Source of the DNA: Mycolicibacterium malmesburyense
GTDB lineage: Bacteria > Actinomycetota > Actinomycetes > Mycobacteriales > Mycobacteriaceae
DNA length: 64,000 bases
Direction of reading: 5' to 3'
Assembly (NCBI RefSeq): GCF_001050015.1
Contig: NZ_CVTB01000055.1
Span: 27,093 to 91,092 of the forward strand
The translations under genes were made by a program, and so were the position numbers. The notes under the pieces are model-generated. The model was not told where the DNA came from and searched no databases. It saw nothing but the letters and a program-made list of their open reading frames with translations. Positions 18,979 through 35,645 of this stretch are shown piece after piece; position 1 is the first letter of the stretch, and each line of letters begins with the position of its first letter.

Positions 18979-19959
18979 ATGAAACACCTCGTGGTGACCC
19001 GGTTCGGGGACCCCGAGCATTCGGTCGAACTCACCGACTCCCCGGAAGCGACCCCGGGCGAGGGCGAGGTCTCGGTGCGCCTCGAGGCCGCCACGATCAA
19101 TCCGTCGGACCTGTTGTTGGTTCGCGGCAGGTACCTCGTGCGCGAACGCACCGATCGGCTAACGGAACTGGGCGCCGAGGTCGTCATCGGCGAACTTCAC
19201 GATCGCCGAACCCTGCTGCCCGCCTTGGCCGACGTCGACCTGGCGTAATTCACGTATCCGATCGATGCCGGGGTGATCCCCGCCGCCGCCAATCACGCCT
19301 CGGCCGTGCGCGAGGTGGGGCGCCGTCCCCGAACCGTGGTGATGTCGATGGGTCCCGCCCATCCCGACAGTCCGAGCAATCTCGGGCGTGCACAGTGGCT
19401 CGCCGAGCAGACCCTGGAATGTGCGGGTCTCGAAGTGGTGATCCTGCGGGTCGCCGCGCTGTTCCACGAGAACCTCGTCGGCTTGCACAGCGACTCCGTT
19501 CGCCGCCAGAACCTGATCCGGAACTCGTTCGGAGACAACGAAGTCGCCTGGATCAGCGGTGCCGATGCCGCCGAGTTGGGCCTGGCCGCGCTGCTGAGGC
19601 CCGACCGGTTCACCGAAGCGGTGTACTACGTCAAGGGATCCGAGTTGTTCAGCCATGCCGATATCGCCGCCCTGCTCGCCGACTTGATCGCCCGTCCTGT
19701 TCGCTACGAGGCCGTCGACAAGGACGAGTGGCGCGCGGACCTCGAACAACTGGCCCGATCGACCGGCACGCACATCGTCAATCCCGCTATGGCACAGCAT
19801 ATTTCCGCTGTCGGTGACATGGTCGCCAGGAGCGGGCGCACCTTACCGTCCGACGGCGTGGCGTTGAAGAACCTCATCGGACGCGAACCGGTCACCCTGC
19901 GCGAATTTCTGACGGCGAATCTCGATGTGTTCACCGCACCGGAGCGACAACCCGCATAG
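18979..19959 (+). pseudogene. Chimeric remnant: MDR reductase N-terminus joined to NmrA-like reductase, with nonsense codon
   Basis: A good ribosome site (GGAGG) and ATG 18979 begin a medium-chain reductase N-terminus (MKHLVVTRFGDPEHSVEL ... ATINPSDLLLVRGRYLVR, ~54 residues). Without a frame change it runs into the middle of an NmrA-type NAD(P)-binding protein (TDRLTELGAEVVIGELHDR). The first ~40 residues of the NmrA partner, with its glycine motif, and the rest of the MDR protein are missing. An in-frame TAA at 19246-19248 stands where the family has Tyr (VDLA-stop-FTYPIDAG). The frame then stays open to 19959. Two adjacent genes have evidently been fused by a deletion and then inactivated. 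Confidence 0.85.
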
Positions 19960-19960
19960 G

Positions 19961-20965
19961 TCATGTCTGGGTGGCGAGCAGGAAGGTCAGGTAAGCCAGG
20001 TAGGCCGTGACCATCAGCGCACCCTCGGGCCGGCTGACGCGGCGGCCCGTGATGAAGATCGGGATGCACGCCAGCGCGACGATCACCATGATCGGAATGT
20101 CGATGCGCACCAGGCTCAATGGCAGCGCCAAGCCGTTCGCGGGCACCAGGCAGGTGACGCCGAGAATGAACGCGATGTTGTAGATGCTGCTGCCGACCAG
20201 GTTGCCGATCGCGATGTCGCGGTCACCGCGCAGCGTCGACATCACCGTGGTCACCAGCTCCGGCGCCGAGGTTCCGATCGCCACCACGGTGAGCCCGATC
20301 AGCGCGTCGGAGACGCCGAACTCCCCGGCCATTCCGACCGAACCGTCCACGAGCCACTCGGCGCCGATGACCACGAGCACGATACCGCCGACGAGCATCG
20401 CGAGCTCACGGCGCATCTGACGGCGACCGTCCGGGGTCGACACCTGTGACGCGTCCTCGGCATATGCCCCTGCGAATTCGCGGACGACCGTTTGCGATTC
20501 ACGACGTGCCGACCAGATGACGGTGCCGGTGTACACGACCGCGCCGGTGAGCAGGATGATCCCGTCGACGCGCGTCATCACACCATCGGCCGCGACCACG
20601 AACAGCAGCAGTGCAGCCGCCGCCATCATCGGCAGCTCCAGGCGAATGGTCCGTAGTTGCAGAACCAACGGCACCATCGCCGCACTCAACCCGAGTATCA
20701 GCAGAAGGTTGACGACGTTGGTGCCGGCGATGTTGCCGACCGCCAGCGCCCCGCTCCCCTGGCTGGCGGCCGTCACCCCGACGGCGAGTTCGGGCATGCT
20801 CGTCCCGATCGACACCACCGTCAGGCCCAACACGATCGCGCTGATGCCCAACCGCGCGGCCAACCGCGACCCGCCCTTGACCATCACCTCGGCGCCGACG
20901 ATCAACGCGGTCAGCCCGGCGAGGAACCACGCGATATTCGCCAGCATCAGGTCGAATGATGACAT
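19961..20965 (-). CDS. Calcium/sodium (cation) antiporter, CaCA family, YrbG type
   Basis: 334 residues, about ten membrane segments in two inverted repeats. Both alpha-repeat signatures are present: VSIGTSMPELAVGVTAA in the first half and VAIGTSAPELVTTVMST in the second, each with the ion-coordinating Glu, followed by GNIAGTNVVN and GNLVGSSIYN. A polar loop separates the halves (about 150-185). The family exports Ca2+ (or K+) in exchange for Na+ or H+. The stop is two bases from the end of the chimeric pseudogene. A pair of GAGCGCTC palindromes lies just upstream of the start. Confidence 0.93.
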   Translation of the reverse strand: MSSFDLMLANIAWFLAGLTALIVGAEVMVKGGSRLAARLGISAIVLGLTVVSIGTSMPELAVGVTAASQGSGALAVGNIAGTNVVNLLLILGLSAAMVPLVLQLRTIRLELPMMAAAALLLFVVAADGVMTRVDGIILLTGAVVYTGTVIWSARRESQTVVREFAGAYAEDASQVSTPDGRRQMRRELAMLVGGIVLVVIGAEWLVDGSVGMAGEFGVSDALIGLTVVAIGTSAPELVTTVMSTLRGDRDIAIGNLVGSSIYNIAFILGVTCLVPANGLALPLSLVRIDIPIMVIVALACIPIFITGRRVSRPEGALMVTAYLAYLTFLLATQT

Positions 20966-20971
20966 CCCGGA

Positions 20972-21034
20972 GCGCGAGCGCTCACCTAGGTACGGAATTC
21001 GGCCGCGAGACCGTACAAGAGTGAGCGCTCGCGC
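20972..21034. repeat. 14-bp inverted repeat pair containing GAGCGCTC palindromes
   Basis: GCGCGAGCGCTCAC (20972-20985) and its exact reverse complement (21021-21034) are separated by 35 bp, between the antiporter start and the rpoBC terminator. Each arm holds the 8-bp palindrome GAGCGCTC, so the arms may be a double operator of the antiporter gene or one long stem. Confidence 0.8.
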
Positions 21035-21054
21035 AGAGCAGACGGGGCTTTCAG

Positions 21055-21095
21055 ACGAAAATGCCCCCGGGGGCGAACCCCGGGGGCATTTTCGT
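21055..21095 (-). terminator. rpoBC operon terminator
   Basis: A perfect 18-bp stem (ACGAAAATGCCCCCGGGG and its complement) with a 5-nt loop lies 7 bp after the rpoC stop. The right arm in minus orientation ends CATTTTCGT. The symmetric A/T blocks at both ends would let it terminate in either direction. Confidence 0.92.
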
Positions 21096-21101
21096 GACTG
21101 G

Positions 21102-25082
<3,981 letters not shown>

Positions 25083-25120
25083 CTAGAAACTATTAACTAA
25101 GCGCCACGGCGAGCCGTGGA

Positions 25121-28992
<3,872 letters not shown>

Positions 28993-30987
28993 TCAGGCGG
29001 CGATCGCGTCGCTGCAGTGTCCCGCCCCCGCCGAGCCGACGGATTCGCGGACGCACACCGGATCGAGGCTGAAGAAACCGTCGGCCAGCGACATGAACGG
29101 GCGCAGGAAGTTCAGCAGGAACGGCTTGGTCAGCGTGTTGGGCAGGGCGACGACGGTCGCCCTCCCGGCCGGGGTGTCGAAGCTGTACCCCTCGCCGGGC
29201 TCGAGGTAGAGGCCCTCCTTGTCTTCGTTGTCCGGGTCGAACATGTCGTTGACCCAGCCCACCATCAGCATCTGTGCCGCCGCGGAGTTCTCTGGCCGCG
29301 AGAAGCCGGCGACCAACTCCTGGCCGAACTGGATGAGCGGATTGCCACCGCGCATGGCGTCGACGTGTGAGCCGTTGACCAGCGTCACGCCGACGAAGGT
29401 GTCCGGGCGCGCCGCGACGATCGCGTCCAGACCGGCGCCGAAGTTGTTCCACATGTAGACCGGCGCGGCCAGCTGGTAGATCGGGATCTCCAACGGCACC
29501 TTCGTCAGCGACGCCGTCATCGTCGCCGGATCGCCCAGGGCGACGCCGTCGAGCAACACCACTCCGGCCAGCCTTTCGCTGCGCTCGTCGTCGGCCATGT
29601 AGCCGGCGATACCCGCCACCGCGCCACCGCCGAGCGAGTGGCCCATCAACACCACACGATCCGGGAGCTCGTCGGCGTAGCCGGCCGCGGCTGCGCTGTC
29701 GGCCAGTGCGTCGTTGCCGTCGTCGAACAGCTTCGCCATGGCCTCGTGCATCGACGCGCCCCCGAGCCAACAGCCGTCTACGGCAAAGAAGTTCGAGGTG
29801 ATCGTCGGCGCGACCACGATGCTGTTCGTGCGTTCGGCCAGCGTCGCCGCGGTATGGCTGTACCACGGACCCGTGGCCAGGAAGCCGTGCTGGAGGTAGA
29901 TCATCCGGTCCGGCGGCGGGGCGCCTTCGGCGGTTTTGGGGATGTACCAGTCGGCGGGCACCTCCTGCCCTTCGCCCTCGGCACACGCGCAGTCGATCCG
30001 CAGCGTCGAGGAGCGCACGGTGACCGTGCTGTTCGCCGGCAGGATCGGCGGGCCGCCGAAGATCCGGGTGGCCAGACCGTAGAGGTCGAACACGATCGTG
30101 CCGATCACCCGGAGGATGTTGGGAATCTGGGGCGCGGACACGGTCGTCACCGCCGGCGGCGCCGTTGCGAAGGCGATCGGCTGGACGGCGAATTCCTGCT
30201 CGACGAGGTCCTTGACCGGCTCGTCCAGAACGATCGTCGTGCGCTCTTCCGGGGACGCGGCGTTGTCGTCGATGTGGGCATCGACGGCGGCGGTCGTCTC
30301 GGGCTTGTCGGCCTTGGCGGCGACGGTCCGGGCGGCGGTGTCGTCGGTTGCGATGCGCGCGGTGTTCCGCGAGACCGCGGCCGGCGCCTGTTCGGCGGTG
30401 TCGTCGCGGTCCGTACGCGGCTTCGCGACGACCTCCTCTTCTTCGGTGGCCTCCACCTCGTCGGCTTCTTCGGCCTCTTCGACGACCTCGGTTCCCGACT
30501 GCTCCGCGGCTACGTCGTCTACCGCGCCTTCCTCGGCCGGGCCCTCGACCGCTGGGCCTTCCTTCGCCGGGCTGTCGGCGCTCTCGGCGTCGTTTGCCTG
30601 GGTTGCCGCGGCATCGGCGTCCTTGCGTCCCGGCGCGGGCTTCTTTCGGTCGTGCCTGCGGTCGGTCGCATCGGTGCGCTCGGACTTCTTCCCGTCGTCC
30701 GCCGCCTCATCGGCGCGTTGGACCCCGACCCTGGTGCGCGGCGCGCCACCCGTCGCGCGGTCGGTCGTCGGCCCGGACACACGGGTGCCGGCGACCGTCG
30801 ACGACGGAGTGCTGGCCGAATCCTTCGTACCGTCAGCCGGATTCGACGACTCGGAGGTGTCCGATCCGCCGGAGCCCGGCGACGAGCCGTCGTCGGCGAT
30901 CGAAACTCCCGCACCGACGAGCGTCGCCGCCGACATACCCGCGGTGACCACACCCGCGCCCAACCACATCAGAAACCGGTCGACCAT
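28993..30987 (-). CDS. Exported lipase-like alpha/beta hydrolase with long acidic linker
   Basis: 664 residues. An N-terminal signal/anchor (about 1-32) is followed by ~240 residues of low-complexity Asp/Glu/Ala/Thr sequence with charged runs (VVEEAEEADEVEATEEEEVV). A hydrolase domain follows (about 300-650) with an oxyanion HGF motif (YLQHGFLATGPWY), the nucleophile elbow GHSLGGGA and a late His (VNGSHVDAM). Several Cys (IDCACAEG, PVCVRES) could form disulphides in the wall. Such proteins are common in mycobacteria as PE-less secreted esterases; the substrate is unknown. It is a single gene between rpoB and the molybdopterin enzyme. Confidence 0.82.
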   Translation of the reverse strand: MVDRFLMWLGAGVVTAGMSAATLVGAGVSIADDGSSPGSGGSDTSESSNPADGTKDSASTPSSTVAGTRVSGPTTDRATGGAPRTRVGVQRADEAADDGKKSERTDATDRRHDRKKPAPGRKDADAAATQANDAESADSPAKEGPAVEGPAEEGAVDDVAAEQSGTEVVEEAEEADEVEATEEEEVVAKPRTDRDDTAEQAPAAVSRNTARIATDDTAARTVAAKADKPETTAAVDAHIDDNAASPEERTTIVLDEPVKDLVEQEFAVQPIAFATAPPAVTTVSAPQIPNILRVIGTIVFDLYGLATRIFGGPPILPANSTVTVRSSTLRIDCACAEGEGQEVPADWYIPKTAEGAPPPDRMIYLQHGFLATGPWYSHTAATLAERTNSIVVAPTITSNFFAVDGCWLGGASMHEAMAKLFDDGNDALADSAAAAGYADELPDRVVLMGHSLGGGAVAGIAGYMADDERSERLAGVVLLDGVALGDPATMTASLTKVPLEIPIYQLAAPVYMWNNFGAGLDAIVAARPDTFVGVTLVNGSHVDAMRGGNPLIQFGQELVAGFSRPENSAAAQMLMVGWVNDMFDPDNEDKEGLYLEPGEGYSFDTPAGRATVVALPNTLTKPFLLNFLRPFMSLADGFFSLDPVCVRESVGSAGAGHCSDAIAA

Positions 30988-31045
30988 GACCTCTCCCGCT
31001 CGACGACGGGAGAAAGATAACGGGTTTGCTGGTCGCGGATCGGGC

Positions 31046-33352
31046 TTATCCGGAAGTTTGCGCGTTCGCGGGTTGCACGGCCGCGCGCTCGACCCGCTCG
31101 ACGTGCACCGGCACGCCGGTCAACCGGGCCATTCCCGCCAGGCTCTCGATGTCGGCCGGGTCGCTGGACATCAACCGGTTGACGTTGGCACCGCCGGCGT
31201 CGTTGGCGACGCGCCATCCGGCCGTGCCCTTGTGCCCCCAACCATGCGGAACCGCGACCACCCCGGCGACGATGTCCTTGGTGACGAGGACGGGCAACTC
31301 GACCTGACCGTGCGGCGACGTGATGCGGACGGTGTCGTCGTCGACGATGCCCGCGGCGGCGGCGTCGTCGACGTGCATGCGCGCCCGATGCGTACGCTCA
31401 CCGCGCATCAGCAGCGGCGAGTTGTGCATCCACGAGTTCTCCGACCGCGCCTCCCGCATGCCGATCAGCCGCATCGGATAGCCGTCGACGGTGCGGCGGC
31501 GCGACAGCTTGTCGACCTCGGCGTGGATCTCGTTGTGGCGCAGACGCACCCGGCGGCCGCGGTAGACGACGACGTCGCGCAGCACGCCGGCGCGCAGATG
31601 GTCGGCCAGCACCGTGCCGCGCGGGTGGTTCGCCGTGAGCTTGGAGAAGCTCAACCCGCGGCGCAGGCCGAACCGGTCGCCGCCCTCCGCCAGCCGGATC
31701 ACCGCGTCGACGAGGATCCGCGGCGTGAGCCGTAACCCGAATACCGACAACGCTTTTCGTATCGCCGCGAGCGCGGTCAGGCCCGGCGTCGATCGCCACA
31801 TCCTGGCCGTGAGGTCGTCGATGATCTCCCACTCAGCGCGGGCCTGCCCCATCGGCGAGATGACGGCCTCGGTGGCCTGCCGGAACGGCGTGGGTTGCAG
31901 CGTCTGAAACGGCAGCGGGAAATCGTCACGCTCGTACATCGACGTCGCGGGCAGCACGTAGTCGCAGTGCGCCAGCGTCTCGTTGATGTAGAGATCGATC
32001 CCGACCATCAGCTCCAGTGACTCCAGCGCGGCCTCCAGTTCGTCGCCGTTGGGCACCGAGAGCACCGGGTTGCCAGCGCCGACGAACAGCGCCCTGACCT
32101 GTCCGCGTCCCGGCGTGGTGATCTCCTTGGCCATCACGCCCGCCGGTTCGGACCCGAGGACGGACGGGAACCCGCCGATGCGTGAGCGTCTGCGGCGGTA
32201 GACGGTGCGCAGCAGTGCGCCGCCCGCCATGTTCAGCCACCGCTCGCCCGGCAGCCCGAACCGTCCGAACATGCTGCCGCCGGGCACATCGAGGTTGCCG
32301 GCGACCAGGTTGACGGCGTCCAGCAGGTAGGTGGTCAGTGTCCCGTTCTCCCCGATGCTGGTGCCGACGCGGCCGTACACCGCGGCCCGTTCGGTGCGCA
32401 CGAGGTCGCGGGCCAGACCGCGCACCGTGGACGGGGCGATTCCGGTGTGTGCCTCGGTCACTTCGGGGTTAAAGGACGCGGCCAGCCGCTCGAGCCACTC
32501 GGCGCCGTCGGCCTGCCGGCTCAGCCTCGCCCGGTCGACCAGGCCCTCGCCGAACATGACGTGCAGCAGGGACAGCAGCAGGTAGGCGTCACCGTCGGGG
32601 ACGATGCCCAGCCACTCGAACTGGGCCGCGGTTTCGGTCCGTCGAGGGTCGATCACCAGCACCTGCCCACCGCGTTTGACGATGTCATGCATGCGATCGC
32701 GGATCCGCGGGACCGTCAGCACGCTGCCGTGCGAGATGACCGGGTTCGCGCCGATCACCACGAGCAGGTCCGTGCGCAACACGTCGGGTACGGGTAGCGC
32801 GAGCGGTGACCCGTAGAGCAATTGGCTGGCGACGAAGCGGTTGTTGACGTCCTGCGAGCCGGCGGTGAACACGTGCAGTCCGAGACCGAATCCGGCCATC
32901 AACGTGTTGAGGGCCAGCGTATAGGAGTAGCTGAACGCGCCCGGGTTGCCGAAGTACCAGCCGATCGCGCCGGCGCCGTGCCTGCGGTGGATGTCGGTGA
33001 GCCGAGCCGCGATGTCCGTCATCGCCTCGTCCCAGCCGACGGGTTCGAAGCCGCCTTCGGATGTGGGGGCACCACCCGCTTGCGGGGAACCGCTTGCGCG
33101 AAGACCGTCAGCGCGAGCGCGTCGCCGCAGCGGCGTGGTGACGCGGTCGGGGTCGTTGACCACCTCGGCGAACGCGATGCCCTTCTGGCACGCGAACCCC
33201 GCCGATAGCGGATGGTCCTTATCGGGGCGCAGTTCGACGAGCCGGCCGTCTTCGACGGTCGCGATCATGCCGCACAGCGGCTCGCAGATCCGGCAGAACG
33301 TCGCGTTGTGAGTGCGGGCCTTCGGAACGCGAGCGGTCGGCTCGGCGTCCAC
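31046..33352 (-). CDS. Molybdopterin-dependent oxidoreductase (MopB family)
   Basis: 768 residues. The N-terminal [4Fe-4S] motif is Cys20, Cys23, Cys27 and Cys55 (CRICEPLCG ... CQKG). The molybdopterin-binding body has WDEAMTDIAARL, NPGAFSYSYT, GANPVISHG and VIDPRRTETA, and the C-terminal dinucleotide-binding domain has NSPLLMRGERTH, VRITSPHG and VPHGWGHKG. It belongs to the single-subunit, assimilatory-type DMSO-reductase superfamily branch frequent in mycobacteria; the substrate is unknown. Residues about 78-101 are an in-frame insertion encoded by repeat-like DNA. The start is only 9 bp from the mceG stop, so it is probably co-transcribed with mceG. Confidence 0.9.
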   Translation of the reverse strand: MDAEPTARVPKARTHNATFCRICEPLCGMIATVEDGRLVELRPDKDHPLSAGFACQKGIAFAEVVNDPDRVTTPLRRRARADGLRASGSPQAGGAPTSEGGFEPVGWDEAMTDIAARLTDIHRRHGAGAIGWYFGNPGAFSYSYTLALNTLMAGFGLGLHVFTAGSQDVNNRFVASQLLYGSPLALPVPDVLRTDLLVVIGANPVISHGSVLTVPRIRDRMHDIVKRGGQVLVIDPRRTETAAQFEWLGIVPDGDAYLLLSLLHVMFGEGLVDRARLSRQADGAEWLERLAASFNPEVTEAHTGIAPSTVRGLARDLVRTERAAVYGRVGTSIGENGTLTTYLLDAVNLVAGNLDVPGGSMFGRFGLPGERWLNMAGGALLRTVYRRRRSRIGGFPSVLGSEPAGVMAKEITTPGRGQVRALFVGAGNPVLSVPNGDELEAALESLELMVGIDLYINETLAHCDYVLPATSMYERDDFPLPFQTLQPTPFRQATEAVISPMGQARAEWEIIDDLTARMWRSTPGLTALAAIRKALSVFGLRLTPRILVDAVIRLAEGGDRFGLRRGLSFSKLTANHPRGTVLADHLRAGVLRDVVVYRGRRVRLRHNEIHAEVDKLSRRRTVDGYPMRLIGMREARSENSWMHNSPLLMRGERTHRARMHVDDAAAAGIVDDDTVRITSPHGQVELPVLVTKDIVAGVVAVPHGWGHKGTAGWRVANDAGGANVNRLMSSDPADIESLAGMARLTGVPVHVERVERAAVQPANAQTSG
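33050..33121 (-). repeat. Repeat-like in-frame insertion in the MopB gene
   Basis: 72 bp coding for residues ~78-101 (RARADGLRASGSPQAGGAPT and four more) interrupt the otherwise normal LRR-FEPVGWDEA junction. The DNA has two adjacent mini-dyads, CCCGCTTGCGGG (33075-33086) and CGCTTGCG (33091-33098). The TGGGGGCACCACCCGCTTGCG sequence type is, from memory, dispersed in mycobacterial genomes. Confidence 0.55.
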
Positions 33353-33361
33353 GGCCGCGGC

Positions 33362-34447
33362 CTACTGCTGCGCGCGCGGGATGGCGCCGGTCGGGGCGTC
33401 GTCCTCCACCGCACGATGCCGGGTGGTCGCACCGTCGGGATCGGGCATCGAATGCGCCTGGTACTGGTGCGTGCCCTCGAGGTCGTCGCGGATGGCCTCC
33501 TGCGCCTTGGGCGGCAGGGTGTGCATGATCTCACGCACCCGGGCCTGCCGGCGGAAGACGGCCTGGCGTTCCGGCATACCGGGCGTCGCCTGGATCTGCG
33601 GCGGCACGCCCTCGATCTCCTCGACGCCACCGTCGTGGTGGCCGGCGTCGATCATGGCCTGCTCTTCGGCCATCGTCGACTCGTCCTTCTCCTCGGACAT
33701 ACCGATCGGGCCGATACGGCGACCGTTGAGGAACTGCCGGACGACGGGCTCGTCGCTGGTCAACAGCACTTCACGCGGACCGAACATCACCAGGTGCTTG
33801 CGGAACAGCATGCCCATGTTGTCGGGCACGGTGCGGGCGATGTTGATGTTGTGGGTCACGATCAGGATCGTGCAGTCGATCTGGGCGTTGATGTCGATCA
33901 GCAGTTGGCTCAGGTACGCGGTACGAACCGGGTCCAGACCCGAGTCGGGCTCGTCGCAGAGGATGATCTGCGGGTCGAGCACCAGCGACCGGGCCAGGCC
34001 GGCACGCTTGCGCATACCGCCGGAGATCTCGCCGGGGAACTTGTTCTCGTCGCCGGCCAGACCGACCAGCTCGAGCTTCTCCATGACGATCTGGCGGATC
34101 TCGCTTTCCTTCTTCTTGGTGTGCTCACGCAAGGGGAAAGCGGTGTTGTCGTAGAGGCTCATCGAGCCGAACAGCGCGCCGTCCTGGAACATCACGCCGA
34201 ACAGCGTGCGGATCTCGTAGAGCTCCTTGGCGGTGCACTGGATCACGTCGGTGCCGTCGACGATGATCTTGCCGCGCTCGGGACGCAGCAGCCCGATGAG
34301 GGACTTCAAGAACACGGATTTACCGGTACCCGAGGGGCCGAGCAGAACGCTGACCTCACCCGGCGGCAAGTCGAAAGTGACGTCCTCCCAGATTCGCTGG
34401 GGGCCGAAGGACTTGGTCAGTCCCTCAATCTGGATACCAATGCCCAC
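33362..34447 (-). CDS. mceG: MceG (Mkl) ABC-transporter ATPase
   Basis: 361 residues from GTG 34447, preceded by GGAAGGA at 6 nt; a TTG six codons upstream is possible. ABC motifs: Walker A GPSGTGKS, Q-loop FQDGALFG, signature SGGMRKRAG, Walker B IILCDEPDSGLDP and H-loop VTHNINIART. A C-terminal extension of ~110 residues (EGVPPQIQATPGMPERQAV) is typical of this protein. In mycobacteria MceG (Rv0655) powers the Mce1 and Mce4 lipid importers encoded elsewhere. It is located between rplL and the MopB gene, as in M. tuberculosis next to the rplJL region. Confidence 0.95.
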   Translation of the reverse strand: MGIGIQIEGLTKSFGPQRIWEDVTFDLPPGEVSVLLGPSGTGKSVFLKSLIGLLRPERGKIIVDGTDVIQCTAKELYEIRTLFGVMFQDGALFGSMSLYDNTAFPLREHTKKKESEIRQIVMEKLELVGLAGDENKFPGEISGGMRKRAGLARSLVLDPQIILCDEPDSGLDPVRTAYLSQLLIDINAQIDCTILIVTHNINIARTVPDNMGMLFRKHLVMFGPREVLLTSDEPVVRQFLNGRRIGPIGMSEEKDESTMAEEQAMIDAGHHDGGVEEIEGVPPQIQATPGMPERQAVFRRQARVREIMHTLPPKAQEAIRDDLEGTHQYQAHSMPDPDGATTRHRAVEDDAPTGAIPRAQQ

Positions 34448-34571
34448 GCGAGATCCTTCCGCCAATAATCGTCACGCCACATGCTTCCCGCTTGTGGCTT
34501 GAGTCACTGTAGCCTACCTCCGCAGGCCACCACACGCGTCTGGGGTCAGATTGTGACCCATCGGGAAAACG

Positions 34572-34610
34572 ACTGTGGGGCCGACCCATTTGCTGGATCG
34601 ACCCCACAGT
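34572..34610 (-). terminator. rplJ-rplL terminator
   Basis: A 13-bp stem (ACTGTGGGGtCGA against TCGGCCCCACAGT in minus orientation, with one G-T wobble) and a 13-nt loop lie 18 bp after the rplL stop. It is followed on the minus strand by CGTTTTCC. Confidence 0.88.
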
Positions 34611-34627
34611 TGTGGTAATGCCGGGTG

Positions 34628-35020
34628 TTACTTGACGGTGACCGTCGCGCCCGCGGCCTCGAGCTTGGCCTTGGCATCGTCGGCGGCGGCCTTGTCGACC
34701 TTCTCGAGCAGCGGCTTGGGAGCGCCGTCGACGAGGTCCTTGGCCTCCTTGAGGCCCAGGCCGGAGACGATCTCGCGGACGACCTTGATGACGCCGATCT
34801 TCTTGTCGCCGGCACCCTCGAGGATGACGTCGAACTCGGACTGCTCCTCGGCGGCCTCGGCGGGGGCACCACCGGCGGCGGGGCCGGCAGCCGCGACGGC
34901 GACCGGAGCAGCGGCGGTGACCTCAAAGGTCTCCTCGAACTTCTTGACGAACTCGGAGAGCTCCAGCAGCGTCAGTTCCTTGAACGCGTCGAGCAGCTCG
35001 TCGGTGGACAGCTTGGCCAT
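34628..35020 (-). CDS. rplL: 50S ribosomal protein L7/L12
   Basis: 130 residues. The N-terminal dimerisation helices ([20 protein letters not shown]) are joined by an Ala/Pro/Gly hinge (about 36-58) to the C-terminal factor-binding domain ([20 protein letters not shown]). The stalk protein recruits translational GTPases. It is 97 bp after rplJ in the same operon. Confidence 0.99.
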   Translation of the reverse strand: MAKLSTDELLDAFKELTLLELSEFVKKFEETFEVTAAAPVAVAAAGPAAGGAPAEAAEEQSEFDVILEGAGDKKIGVIKVVREIVSGLGLKEAKDLVDGAPKPLLEKVDKAAADDAKAKLEAAGATVTVK

Positions 35021-35117
35021 TTTCGGTCCTTTCCTTACTTACTTCTAGTTGCGATTTGTGGAGTGTTGGCGGCGGTCAGCGCCGGTGCGGCTCCACAAAT
35101 CACTGGGTGGTGGGTGG

Positions 35118-35645
35118 TTAAGCGGCCTCTTCGCCGGCCTTCTTCTCTTCCAGAGCGGCGGCCAGCCGGGCGACCTGCGACGCCGGAGCGTTGAACAGAC
35201 CGGCGGCCTTGGACAGGTTCGCCTTCATCCCGCCGGCCAGCTTGGCCAGCAGCACCTCGCGCGACTCCAGGTCGGCGATGCGCTCGACCTCGGACACGCT
35301 CAGGGGGCGGCCGTCCATGTAGCCGCCCTTGATGACGAGGGCCTTGTTGTCCTTGGCGAACTTCTTGATCGCCTTGGCGGCGTCGACGGCCTCGCCCTTG
35401 ACGAACGCGATCGCCGTGGGACCGACGAACAGCTCGTCGAGCCCTTCGATGCCCGCCTCCTCCGCGGCACGCTTGACCAGCGTGTTCTTGGCGATGCGGT
35501 AACTCGCGGAGTCGCCGAGAGCCCGGCGCAGATCCTTGAGATGCGCCACCGAGAGCCCGCGATACTCGGTGACGAGGGTGGCCGTCGACGAGTTGAACCG
35601 CTCGACGATGTCGGCAACCGCCGCGGCCTTGTCATCCTTGGCCAT
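35118..35645 (-). CDS. rplJ: 50S ribosomal protein L10
   Basis: 175 residues from ATG 35645 ([17 protein letters not shown]), with GAGGAGG 6 nt upstream; longer upstream frames lie in the leader. The 23S-binding N-terminal domain is followed by the C-terminal helix that carries L7/L12 dimers. It leads the rplJ-rplL operon and has a structured leader. Confidence 0.99.
   Translation of the reverse strand: MAKDDKAAAVADIVERFNSSTATLVTEYRGLSVAHLKDLRRALGDSASYRIAKNTLVKRAAEEAGIEGLDELFVGPTAIAFVKGEAVDAAKAIKKFAKDNKALVIKGGYMDGRPLSVSEVERIADLESREVLLAKLAGGMKANLSKAAGLFNAPASQVARLAAALEEKKAGEEAA

Noticed and set aside
17380..19020. 546-codon reading of the TetR frame as one long protein
   Set aside because: The upstream ~350 codons lie antisense to the thioesterase and the chimeric gene; a proper TetR start is at 17970.
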